52,186 bases of DNA from Yes71-27 sp040758635 (GTDB lineage Bacteria > Bacillota > Desulfotomaculia > Desulfotomaculales > Ammonificaceae), in assembly GCA_040758635.1 (NCBI GenBank), contig JBFLVI010000014.1, forward strand, positions 1-52,186. Direction: 5' to 3'. A model generated the notes under the pieces. It was given only the letters and a program-made list of their open reading frames with translations, made no database searches and had not been told where the DNA came from. Positions 42,508 through 51,247 of the stretch are shown here, piece by piece. The stretch's first letter is position 1. Each line of letters opens with the position of its first letter. A program made the translations under genes and the position numbers.

Positions 42508-44940
42508 TTGCCCTGGCGCTGGGGAATAAAAGGTAAGTTAATGGTGACGGTCACCCTGATTATGCTGGCGGCCCTATTTGTGCTTGGTTCCCTGACTTAT
42601 CAGAAGAGCCGGGAAGTACTGGAGAAGGAACTGGTGGGGCGAGTAAGGGTTGAGCTTGAGTGGTGGATCCACCGCTCCCTGGTGCACCGGTTCGGAGAGT
42701 TGAAAGGGTTAACGGCTGCGGTCGCCGGTTTCCCGGAGACGCAGGAAATGCTGGCGGCTGACGGCAAGGACGGAAGCCTGGAGAGCGTGAAAGACCGGTA
42801 CCTGAAGGTGCTTAGGGAGTACTTAGGGGCGCATCCGGCCGTAGTCAGGGTTTCCCTGGCGCGCTTGGACGGGGCGGAAGTGATGCGGTTCGAACGGGCG
42901 GACGGCGGTGAAGCCGTTGTTTTCTACTCGGGCGATAACTGGCGCCAACAACGCTGTTTTCAGGAAGGGCTGCAGCTCAAGCCTGGGATGGGAGTTGCAG
43001 CGAACCTGCATGTGACCGAAGCGAACGAAAAGCGAGGGGCACGCCCGTTTCTGTGCATCGCGAGGCCGGTGGAGATACAGGGAGTCAGGCGCGGAGTGCT
43101 GATTGTGGACGCCGACTTTGGGGCGGTGCTGAAAAACGCCCCCGGTGCGGTTCGGGGAGCTCAGGTCTGCCTGGCGGACAAGAACGGGAACGTTTTGTAC
43201 CGGGTAAGGCCGACCGGCGAACCGGAGGGCGGCACCGGTTTCGCTGCGGCCGGGTTGGAGAAGGTGGAACCGGATCTTGTCAAGCTTTTAAAAAACAAGG
43301 AAGAGTACCAAAGCTTTACCGACGAGCATCACCTGCAGGGTTTCACCCGGGTTTACTTCGATCGCCCCCACAGCAACCGTTACTTTGCTGTGGTCTACCA
43401 TGTGCCGCGGGAGGCACTTTTAAGCGGGGCCAGGAAGGTGCAGGCCATCTTCTGGGTTATGGGCGCGGCGGTCTTTTTGGTTGCCCTGCTCGCGGTGCAC
43501 ATCCTGGCCCGTGCTGTGGCGCAGCCAATCCTCCGCTTGGCGGCGGTCGCCGACCGGGTTGCCAGGGGTGACCTTTCAACGGACACCGGGCCGATGCCCC
43601 GCCGGGACGAGATCGGCAGTCTTTACCGGAGTTTCAACGCGATGATCGCCGGGTTACGGGAGAGCAAGAGCCGGGAGGAGGAAAAAAAGGCGCGCCTTCT
43701 TGAGGCCGCAAGCCAGGCAGCGATTGACGTAACCCGGAACCTTTCCGTGCCGGTGATTCTAGACAAACTGGTGCATTCGGTCATCAAGGTTGTGAATGCG
43801 GACTGTGCGTGTCTCCATCTGGCGTCTGGCGACGGAGGCACTGATTTTTTTGTCGCGGGGCAAGGGACCCAGGAGTGCTCGGTTTTGCAGCAGCCAGAGG
43901 GGAAAAGCCCTGCAGAAGCTGTGTTTAGGACCGGTCAGGTCGTTCGCCTCGAGGAGGCCGAGATCGTTGCCGGATCTTACCGGCCCTTGCGACCCGGCGT
44001 CAGTGCGTTTCTCGGAGTTCCGATCTTTGGGGAGGGGCGGGTAATCGGGGCGCTGTGTGTCGGAAGTAGCGAAAAGGAGATCGCCGAGGCGGACGAGGCG
44101 GCAATCAAGCTTCTCGCGGCCCACGCCGGCGTCGCCGTCGCCAACGCCCGGCTTCACGAGGAAGTGGTGGCCCTGGCCAGGGAACTCGAGCGGCGGGTGG
44201 AAGAGCGGACCAAGGAACTGAAGGAGATGAACCTGGAACTTGAGCGCGCCAACCGCCTCAAGGTAGAGTTTCTGGCGACGATGAGCCACGAGCTGCGGAC
44301 GCCGCTCAACACGATCATCGGATTTACCGACGTGCTTCTGCACGAGCTGCCGGAGACGGCGGGGAGGGCCCGGGAGTACCTCACAGACGTGATGGAAAGC
44401 GCCGAACACCTCCTTGCTCTGATAAACGACGTCCTGGACCTGGCCAAGATCGAAGCCGGGAAGGAGGAACTCTACCTGGAACCGGTCGCGGTGCCCAACC
44501 TGCTCCGGGGGATGGCGGCGCTATTTCGCGAAAAGGCGGCTCAGCATGGGATCGAGGTGGTCGTTGACGTGGAGAACGTCGGCGAATGGATGCTGGACGT
44601 TCGGAAGTTTAAACAAATCATGTTTAACCTGTTATCCAACGCCTTCAAGTTTACGCCGGACGAAGGCAAGGTGGGCATCGAAGCGCAGGTTGAAAACGAT
44701 CTCCTGGCGATTACGGTATGGGACACCGGGATCGGAATTGAGCCGGGGGACGTGCCGCGGCTCTTCAAACCTTTCGAGCAACTGGATAGTTCCCTGGCCC
44801 GGCGTTATCCGGGGACGGGCTTGGGGCTGGCGATGGTGAAGAAATTGGCCGAATTGCACGGAGGCAGCGTGACCTTGGAAAGTGAGCCGGGGAAAGGAAG
44901 TCGCTTTACCGTCCGCTTTCCCCGCCCTTCCGTTAAGTAA
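42508..44940 (+). CDS. Multi-domain sensor histidine kinase (Cache, HAMP, GAF, HisKA)
   Basis: About 810 residues from the TTG at 42508 (AGGAG 9 bases upstream); TTG 42499 is possible. A transmembrane helix (about 8-28) precedes an extracytoplasmic Cache-type domain of about 270 residues. A second helix (about 310-335) leads to HAMP (ARAVAQPILRLAAVADRVAR), a GAF domain (about 405-555), a coiled coil, HisKA with His594 in FLATMSHELRTPLN, and HATPase with NLLSNAFKFTPDEG and DTGIGIEPGD. It heads a three-gene signalling operon with two response regulators. Confidence 0.92.
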   Translation: MPWRWGIKGKLMVTVTLIMLAALFVLGSLTYQKSREVLEKELVGRVRVELEWWIHRSLVHRFGELKGLTAAVAGFPETQEMLAADGKDGSLESVKDRYLKVLREYLGAHPAVVRVSLARLDGAEVMRFERADGGEAVVFYSGDNWRQQRCFQEGLQLKPGMGVAANLHVTEANEKRGARPFLCIARPVEIQGVRRGVLIVDADFGAVLKNAPGAVRGAQVCLADKNGNVLYRVRPTGEPEGGTGFAAAGLEKVEPDLVKLLKNKEEYQSFTDEHHLQGFTRVYFDRPHSNRYFAVVYHVPREALLSGARKVQAIFWVMGAAVFLVALLAVHILARAVAQPILRLAAVADRVARGDLSTDTGPMPRRDEIGSLYRSFNAMIAGLRESKSREEEKKARLLEAASQAAIDVTRNLSVPVILDKLVHSVIKVVNADCACLHLASGDGGTDFFVAGQGTQECSVLQQPEGKSPAEAVFRTGQVVRLEEAEIVAGSYRPLRPGVSAFLGVPIFGEGRVIGALCVGSSEKEIAEADEAAIKLLAAHAGVAVANARLHEEVVALARELERRVEERTKELKEMNLELERANRLKVEFLATMSHELRTPLNTIIGFTDVLLHELPETAGRAREYLTDVMESAEHLLALINDVLDLAKIEAGKEELYLEPVAVPNLLRGMAALFREKAAQHGIEVVVDVENVGEWMLDVRKFKQIMFNLLSNAFKFTPDEGKVGIEAQVENDLLAITVWDTGIGIEPGDVPRLFKPFEQLDSSLARRYPGTGLGLAMVKKLAELHGGSVTLESEPGKGSRFTVRFPRPSVK

Positions 44941-44991
44941 GGGGCACCGGTATTCAAAGTAGAGACCCGAATTGAGCCCGGGGGGAAGGAA

Positions 44992-45384
44992 ATGCCCAAG
45001 CAAATTTTGGTAATTGACGACGACGCAAAAACCCGGAAGCTTTACCGCGTTATTTTGGAGCAGAGCGGGTATTCTGTTTTAGAAGCACCGGGAACCCTGG
45101 AAGGGATCCGGATGGTCAAGTCGCAGCAGATTGACTTGATTATCCTTGACGTGCAGCTTCCTGAGATTGATGGTTTGGCTGCGGCCCGGATTTTAAAGGC
45201 TTATAAGCCGACGAGGAATATCCCGATCGTTGCCATTACTGCACTGGCGATGCCTGGTGACCGGGAAGAGGTGTTGGCGGCCGGCGTTGACCAATATCTG
45301 CCGAAACCGATTCGCAGACAGGAACTTCTGCAGGCGGTGGCGTATTTCTTAAAAGGCGAGGGGAAAACCGAAGATGAACAGTAA
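44992..45384 (+). CDS. Single-domain CheY/DivK-like response regulator
   Basis: 130 residues and a receiver domain only. QILVIDDDAKTRKLYRVILE opens it, Asp53 in LIILDVQLPEIDG is the phosphorylation site, and Lys in YLPKPIRRQELL is conserved. The ATG follows GGGGGGAAGG. It overlaps the next gene by 11 bases, so it may act as a phosphorelay shuttle between the kinase and the HD-GYP regulator. That role is inferred. Confidence 0.9.
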   Translation: MPKQILVIDDDAKTRKLYRVILEQSGYSVLEAPGTLEGIRMVKSQQIDLIILDVQLPEIDGLAAARILKAYKPTRNIPIVAITALAMPGDREEVLAAGVDQYLPKPIRRQELLQAVAYFLKGEGKTEDEQ

Positions 45385-46519
45385 GCAGCCGTTGGTGCTT
45401 TTGGTGGATGATGAGGAACAGGCGCTGAAGCTTTACGAAGCAGTACTCGCTTCGGAAGGAATTACTACTGTTCGGGCACGGGACGGCGCGGAGGCCATTG
45501 AGTGTTTCCACCGGTACAAGCCGGACGTGGTGGTCCTTGACGTGATGATGCCCGGTATGGACGGGTTTGAGGTCTGCAGACGGATCAGGCAGACCCAGGA
45601 GGGGAACAACGTGCCGGTCTTAATGGTTTCGGCCCTTGGCGACCGGAAGTCGCGGGTCAAGGGGCTGGCAACCGGTGCAAGCGATTTCCTCGACAAACCG
45701 ATTGACAAGGTAGAGTTCATCACGCGGCTGAACAACCTTTTGCGGGTCAAGGAGTACCAGGATTTTCTCCAGAATCAGAGCATCATGCTCGAGCGACTGG
45801 TGCGGCAGCGCACCGCCGAACTCTTCCAGACGCACGAGGAGTTGAAGCGCAGTTACTATGAAATTCTTTACCGCCTGGCAGTCGTCGCCGAGTACCGGGA
45901 CGGGGACACCGCGCGGCACATCGGCCGGATCGGCCGCTACGCCAGGGTCATTGCGGAGACGCTGGGGTTGTCGTCGAAGGAAGTGGAGATTCTCACCCAC
46001 GCCAGTCCGATGCACGACATCGGGAAGGTGGGCATCCCGGACAGCATTCTCCTGAAACCGGGCCGGCTTACCCCGGAGGAGTTTGAGGTGGTCAAGGCAC
46101 ACACCGTGGTCGGAGCGCGGATTCTGGCCGGCAGCAGTTCGGACGTGATCCGCTGCGCGGAAGAAATCGCCTTTTCCCACCATGAGCGTTACGACGGGAG
46201 CGGGTACCCGCGGGGGCTAAAGGGAGAAGAGATACCGCTTTCTGGAAGGATCGTGATGCTGGCAGACATTTACGACGCGCTCCGGAGCATGCGCCCTTAC
46301 AAACCCGCCTTTGACCGGGAAACCGCCCGTCAGATCATCCTCAAGGGAGACGGTCGGACCAGCCCGGCACACTTTGACCCGGAGGTGCTCAACGTCTTCC
46401 GGAAGGTGGAGCCGGTGTTTCACGAAATCTTCGAGAGTTACCGCGGCAGGGATCCCGGCGATATCCAAGAATTGTTCCGCACCCTTTCCATTTACCCCTG
46501 GGTGGAAGAAAAAGAATAG
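45374..46519 (+). CDS. HD-GYP response regulator, RpfG-like
   Basis: 381 residues. The N-terminal receiver has Asp56 in VVVLDVMMPGMDGFEV, followed by a coiled-coil linker (about 125-165). An HD-GYP domain follows, with REYRDGDTARHIGRI-like metal ligands, HASPMHDIGKVGIPD and SHHERYDGSGYPRGL. The HD and GYP motifs are intact, so it may hydrolyse cyclic di-GMP. No diguanylate cyclase is encoded nearby. Confidence 0.92.
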   Translation: MNSKQPLVLLVDDEEQALKLYEAVLASEGITTVRARDGAEAIECFHRYKPDVVVLDVMMPGMDGFEVCRRIRQTQEGNNVPVLMVSALGDRKSRVKGLATGASDFLDKPIDKVEFITRLNNLLRVKEYQDFLQNQSIMLERLVRQRTAELFQTHEELKRSYYEILYRLAVVAEYRDGDTARHIGRIGRYARVIAETLGLSSKEVEILTHASPMHDIGKVGIPDSILLKPGRLTPEEFEVVKAHTVVGARILAGSSSDVIRCAEEIAFSHHERYDGSGYPRGLKGEEIPLSGRIVMLADIYDALRSMRPYKPAFDRETARQIILKGDGRTSPAHFDPEVLNVFRKVEPVFHEIFESYRGRDPGDIQELFRTLSIYPWVEEKE

Positions 46520-46566
46520 GTTTAAAGCGCAGGCCGCGTATATAATTAATCTTGAGGTGGGGTACG

Positions 46567-46850
46567 GTGTCCAAAGCGCGTCTTAACTACCGGTTGTGAC
46601 GGCTTCTTTTCCTGACCGGTTCAGGGCTTGCGCTTTCCGGCTTCGTGCGCTGGTTCATTCTGCCCGGTGGAGGCCGGGGAGGCCCGCGTGGCATGGGTGA
46701 CGTCTTCGTTTTTGCCCGCCCATCTGGACGGATATTCACCAGTGGTTCGCGGTGGTTTTCTTGGTCTTGATCGTGGTACACATATACCGCCGCTGGAGTT
46801 TGGTGAGAGTAATGACGCGCCGCGTTTTCCGACAGAAGACAAGGTATTAA
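46567..46850 (+). pseudogene. Broken DUF4405-type membrane protein
   Basis: A GTG at 46567 after TTGAGGTGGGG opens MSKARLNYRL, then an in-frame TGA, then RLLFLTGSGLALSGFVRWFI and a Gly-rich loop. Near 46715-46720 the coding frame shifts; the new frame reads IWTDIHQWFAVVFLVLIVVH and continues IYRRWSLV to a TAA at 46848-46850. Joined, the pieces give a two-helix protein with the paired His residues of DUF4405 (cytochrome-like) proteins. The stop plus frameshift argue for a decayed gene. Confidence 0.6.
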
Positions 46851-46862
46851 GGAGGAGAGTCT

Positions 46863-47903
46863 TTGCGCGTAGGACTGGTTTACGACCCGGCTTACCTCCG
46901 GCACGATACCGGCTGGCACGTCGAGAAGCCGGAGAGGCTTACCAGAACACTTGCGGCCCTGGAAGAAAAGGGTCTTCTCGGTAGGCTCGAGCAGATCACT
47001 CCCCGCGCTGCTTCGGTGGAGGAGGTGGCGCTGGTGCACTCGCGGGAGTATATCGAAAGCGTCGCGGTTTTCTGCAGGAGGGGCGGGGGACACCTCGACC
47101 CGGACACGGCGGTTTCGCCGGAGAGCTTTGCAGTCGCGCTGCTTGCGGCCGGCGGGACGGTCACGGCGGTGGAAGCGGTGGTGGCGGGAACGGTTTCCCG
47201 GGCTTTTGCGCTCGTCCGGCCGCCCGGGCACCATGCGTTGCCGGACCGGGCGATGGGTTTCTGCCTGTTTAACAACGTGGCGGTGGCCGCCCGCTGGGCG
47301 GTGCAGCGGTACGGTTTTAAACGCATCCTGGTCGTGGACTGGGACTACCACCACGGTAACGGCACCGAGGCCGCCTTTTACCAGGACCCCGGGGTGCTTT
47401 ACTTTTCCACGCACAGCGCGGCCGGCTACCCCGGAACGGGCTGGATAGAACGGGTGGGCGAAGGACCGGGCAGGGGATTCAACATCAATGTTCCGCTCCC
47501 GGAGACAACGCGGGACCTTGACCTGTGGTTTGCTTTTCAGGAGCTCCTGGTGCCGGTGGCGGCCGAATACCGGCCGGAACTGGTGCTGGTTTCGGCCGGG
47601 CAGGACGGTTACCGCGGCGATCCTATCGCCGGGATGCGCCTCACCGCCGACGGATACGGCCGGCTGGCTGCCGTGGTCGCAGAAATCGCGGACCGGCATG
47701 CCGGAGGACGGCTTGCAGGCGTCCTGGAAGGAGGCTACGACCTCCACGGCCTCGGAGAGTGTGTGGCTGCGATTTTCGAAGCCTGGCAGGGAGAACCGAA
47801 AGGTCCGGCGGAAACCGGGCAGGTGGACCGGGGAGTGGCGGCGGTGGTGGCCGCGGTCAAGGAAATCCACCGTGACTACTGGCGGTGTTTCCGGCAGGGT
47901 TAA
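46863..47903 (+). CDS. Histone-deacetylase-family (AcuC-like) amidohydrolase
   Basis: 346 residues. Zinc-dependent deacetylase fold: RPPGHHALPDRAMGFCLFNN holds the catalytic His pair, LVVDWDYHHGNGTEAAFY gives the metal-binding Asp and His, and SAGQDGYRGDPI provides the third ligand. The TTG start follows AGGAGGAGAG at 46850-46859. Family members act on acetylated acetyl-CoA synthetase, polyamines or other small amides; the substrate here is unknown. Confidence 0.92.
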   Translation: MRVGLVYDPAYLRHDTGWHVEKPERLTRTLAALEEKGLLGRLEQITPRAASVEEVALVHSREYIESVAVFCRRGGGHLDPDTAVSPESFAVALLAAGGTVTAVEAVVAGTVSRAFALVRPPGHHALPDRAMGFCLFNNVAVAARWAVQRYGFKRILVVDWDYHHGNGTEAAFYQDPGVLYFSTHSAAGYPGTGWIERVGEGPGRGFNINVPLPETTRDLDLWFAFQELLVPVAAEYRPELVLVSAGQDGYRGDPIAGMRLTADGYGRLAAVVAEIADRHAGGRLAGVLEGGYDLHGLGECVAAIFEAWQGEPKGPAETGQVDRGVAAVVAAVKEIHRDYWRCFRQG

Positions 47904-48000
47904 CCGCCTTCACCGCTCAGGGTCGCGTCGCCGCGGGTTGGCTACGGGCTGCGACTTTCGTGATTCGGAACTTTTAATAAAAAATTTTCTTCCAAAAGTC

Positions 48001-48029
48001 TTTACAAGTTCGGCCGGGTATACTAAGAT
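48001..48029 (+). promoter_or_regulatory. Promoter of the aroF T-box leader
   Basis: TTTACA (48001-48006) and TAAGAT (48024-48029) are 17 bases apart, about 50 bases before the leader RNA core. Confidence 0.5.
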
Positions 48030-48079
48030 AAATACCAATAAAATTCAACCTGTGCCAAAGGCCGTGAAGGGGTAAAGTA

Positions 48080-48423
48080 GGCCGGGAAGATTTTCACAGC
48101 GAGCTGGGGACCGGTGCAAGCCCGGCAAAGGATTCTCGGTTGAAGTTCACCCCGGAGCCGCCGGGTGAAACCCTGCACTCAACGTGGGATTTGAAGGTTA
48201 ACACTTTCGCCCGAGCAAAGAATCTCTGAGCATCACTAACTTTTCAAGCGTTGAGTTGAGTGCCGGGTGGGTAGTCCAGGCCGGAACTCCCGCCGTTAAA
48301 AGGGAGGGGATATCGGAAGGGCCGTCGGCTTTTTCCCGTATCCTGTAAAGAGGGGGCCTTCGGGCCAAGTAGGGTGGTACCGCGAGAGTTAATCCCGTCC
48401 CTATGGGGGCGGGATTATTTTTT
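48080..48423 (+). promoter_or_regulatory. T-box leader of aroF, interrupted by an inverted-repeat element
   Basis: Stem I is visible as TTTTCAC (48091) pairing with GTGAAA (48165), enclosing AGCGAGC, GGTGCAAGCCCGG and CACCCCGGAGC. The T-box AGGGTGGTACCGCG lies at 48371-48384, and the terminator AATCCCGTCCC/GGGGGCGGGATT plus T-run at 48391-48423. Inverted-repeat element copy 4 (48171-48267) sits directly after stem I. UGGU in the T-box bulge implies a tRNA ending in ACCA. By eye the specifier reads GCC or CCG, neither of them aromatic, so the sensed amino acid is unresolved. Confidence 0.88.
48171..48267. mobile_element. MITE-like inverted-repeat element, copy 4, inside the T-box leader
   Basis: 97 bases bounded by CCCTGCACTCAACG and CGTTGAGTTGAGTGCCGGG. 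The left arm lacks 5 bases (CTCAA) present in the right arm. The core is unrelated to copies 2 and 3. It lies between stem I and the GTAGTCCAGGCCGG segment, a region that varies among T-boxes. Confidence 0.65.
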
Positions 48424-48556
48424 GGAGCAGGATTCAGAATTCAAGGAAGGAGGAATCCGTTGCGCAGCATACGGTAAGGATTTTGAATCTAACATCCTTC
48501 AGTAACGCTAAGCTCATTTTCGTAGAGTCTAAGAAAATTTAGGGGGTATAAAGAAG

Positions 48557-49609
<1,053 letters not shown>

Positions 49610-49611
49610 GC

Positions 49612-49640
49612 TTGCTTTTGGGCGCGCTTTTGTTTATAAT
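49612..49640 (+). promoter_or_regulatory. Promoter of tRNA-Arg
   Basis: TTGCTT (49612-49617), a 17-base spacer and a perfect TATAAT (49635-49640), starting just after the aroF stop codon. Confidence 0.7.
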
Positions 49641-49672
49641 TAAACCGACGACTGACAACCAACGACCGATCT

Positions 49673-49747
<75 letters not shown>

Positions 49748-49760
49748 GAAGGATAACCTG

Positions 49761-49795
49761 AAACCCGCTTACCGCAACGGTTTGCGGGTTTTTTA
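49761..49795 (+). terminator. Terminator of tRNA-Arg
   Basis: AAACCCGC/GCGGGTTT stem with an inner ACC/GGT pairing, then TTTTTT. Confidence 0.85.
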
Positions 49796-49860
49796 CACTT
49801 GAGGAAAGGACCCGGTAGGGTTCCGTAAGGAACCCTTAATTTTTCTGTGTTTCCGCAACT

Positions 49861-49947
49861 ATGCACACCAAGATGCACACCAAGAGGCACACCGATAAAA
49901 GGGAGGAGGAGATGTTATGCGACCTATTTCGAAGATGGAACGGATAG
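49861..49947 (+). CDS. Possible 28-residue leader peptide
   Basis: The translation starts MHTKMHTKRHTDKREEEMLC, with the 12-base unit ATGCACACCAAG twice in tandem and a third degenerate copy. It has no clear Shine-Dalgarno site. It overlaps the first 31 bases of the 68-residue helix-turn-helix gene in another frame, and its Glu-rich end (GAGGAGGAG) is that gene's ribosome binding site. It may be a leader peptide or chance. Confidence 0.25.
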   Translation: MHTKMHTKRHTDKREEEMLCDLFRRWNG

Positions 49948-50123
49948 AGATGATGCTGCGGGAACGGCCGGCTACCGTGGAGGAGCTGGCGAAAGAGTTA
50001 TACGGCAGATACGACGAAATACACCACCACAGGGTGCAGCACCTGATCCATCAGATGCGGATGCGCTGGGGGTTGGAGATAGTCTTCAACACGAAGAGGA
50101 AGGTCTACTTTCTGGCTGGGTAG
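49917..50123 (+). CDS. Small helix-turn-helix protein
   Basis: 68 residues. SKMERIEMMLRERPATVEEL, ending in AKELYGR, looks like a winged-helix or HTH_11-like DNA-binding start. HHHRVQHLIHQMRMRWGLEI could be the recognition helix, and the end KRKVYFLAG the wing. A GGGAGGAGGAG site lies 6 bases before the ATG. It is the first gene after tRNA-Arg in a gene-poor stretch and may belong to an integrated element. The function is unknown. Confidence 0.65.
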   Translation: MRPISKMERIEMMLRERPATVEELAKELYGRYDEIHHHRVQHLIHQMRMRWGLEIVFNTKRKVYFLAG

Positions 50124-50660
50124 GAGCACCGGAAAAATTTTTTTAAAAAACGCTTCAGGATATTGATTTTTTTGTCGAAAACAGTTACGATGAAAGAAAG
50201 CAGCGCGGTGACGTGTTGCCGCGCAAGCTCAAAAAAATGTTCTAATTTTCTTTTCGATTAGCCGGCGCTGTTGCGCCGGACCAAAGTTAGCCCGTCTCGC
50301 ACAAGGCACAAAACATCGGACGGGGACGGGTCCCATTCGCGGACGCTGTTGCGCCCGCCTCAAAGCGGGAACCGCACGGGAGGCGCGCCGGCGTCGAGGA
50401 ACGTGCGGGGAATCTAGTCCCCCCCGGCGGGGGGTTGGTCCACCGGAGACCCCTAAACTGCAGTAGCGAAGCTTTGACCATTTTTACCCCCTAAATTTTT
50501 CCAAAAACTCAAAAGTCAATGGGTGCTTTTTCTTTTTGCCGCCCGGCGGGCGCAGCGGCGGTTCGAAATGTCAACTGCGCTAATGCGTGCGGACCTGCCG
50601 GTTTCAGTCGGCCCGCGCGGACGCTGAAACCGGCGATAATTCAAGATAAAGGGGGATATT
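50124..50660. other. Gene-poor region dense in GC-rich hairpins
   Basis: No credible gene. Successive stems include GCGCGG/CCGCGC (near 50197), GCCGGCGC/GCGCCGG (near 50262), CCGCACG/CGTGCGG (near 50371-50411), CCCCCC/GGGGGG (near 50420) and GCCGGTTTCAG/CTGAAACCGGC (near 50599-50634). The phrase GCTGTTGCGCC occurs twice (near 50268 and 50346). It may encode a structured RNA or be the remnant of an element. Confidence 0.5.
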
Positions 50661-50813
50661 ATGCGTCTTTCGAAGAGTAAGCTCAAGAAATTGCGGAAAA
50701 AGCGCGCAAAACGGATGAGGATGACGAAGCAAGACAAGAAGAACGCGATCAATCTCGAGGCGCACCAACTCGCAGTGAGGCTGCGAGAGCGAACGACGCG
50801 GTTTTCTATTTGA
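50661..50813 (+). CDS. 50-residue basic protein
   Basis: The translation starts MRLSKSKLKKLRKKRAKRMR and is followed by a mixed charged segment ending LRERTTRFSI. About 18 of the first 30 residues are Lys or Arg, so it may bind nucleic acid. AAAGGGGGATATT precedes the ATG at a good spacing. I do not recognise a family. It lies isolated between two hairpin-rich stretches. Confidence 0.5.
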   Translation: MRLSKSKLKKLRKKRAKRMRMTKQDKKNAINLEAHQLAVRLRERTTRFSI

Positions 50814-50817
50814 GAGA

Positions 50818-51110
50818 CCGCCCGCACCGTTAGCCCGGCGGCGGGCAAACCGTGCGGGCGATGAGAAGCGCGCCGTCGGGCTGACGCCAGACCGCGCGGG
50901 GAGAACAGCCCCGCGGCCTGGCTGATTGTACGCGCCGGTTCCTCCGGGCAAGGGTTCGCGGTTGCTCCAATCCTCCGCAACCGCCGGCTGCGCCGCCCTT
51001 GCCCTTTGGCCTGCGGCGCTTGTCAGCGGCTGATAGCCGCGGGGCTGTAGCGGCGAGAAAGGAGGGTCGAGGCTTCGGGGTCGTAAAACAGCCCGGGCGG
51101 TAAGAAAAAA
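50818..51110. other. Second hairpin-rich gap
   Basis: No gene is seen. A long, nearly perfect stem starts with GCCCGCAC and closes with GTGCGGGC (50820-50860). Another is GCCAG...CCGCG with its complement in CGCGG...CTGGC (50885-50924). Both are stronger than ordinary terminators and lack T-runs. Confidence 0.5.
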
Positions 51111-51127
51111 TCTGGGAGGAATGAGCG

Positions 51128-51247
51128 ATGCAAACGCAGAAAGACGTATTGTTTGAGCTTTACTTTGAGCGGTGCAGGCCGCGGTACATCGGCGTGCAGG
51201 CTGCGCTTGACTTCAAAAAAGCAGAAAGGGTGATCACTGATGCGTAA
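51128..51247 (+). CDS. 39-residue small protein, coupled to the next gene
   Basis: The translation starts MQTQKDVLFELYFERCRPRY and ends FKKAERVITDA. GGGAGGA lies about 9 bases before the ATG. Its stop overlaps the start of the copper-amine-oxidase-N-domain gene by 8 bases, a normal arrangement for translational coupling. No family is recognised. Confidence 0.45.
   Translation: MQTQKDVLFELYFERCRPRYIGVQAALDFKKAERVITDA

Noticed and set aside
46597..46599. In-frame TGA in the DUF4405 remnant considered as a selenocysteine codon
   Set aside because: The family has no selenoprotein precedent known to me, no SECIS-like hairpin is evident just downstream, and a second frameshift follows.
46587..47870. 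427-codon open frame on the minus strand over the deacetylase gene
   Set aside because: Low-complexity His/Arg/Pro-rich translation, antisense to a gene with intact catalytic motifs.
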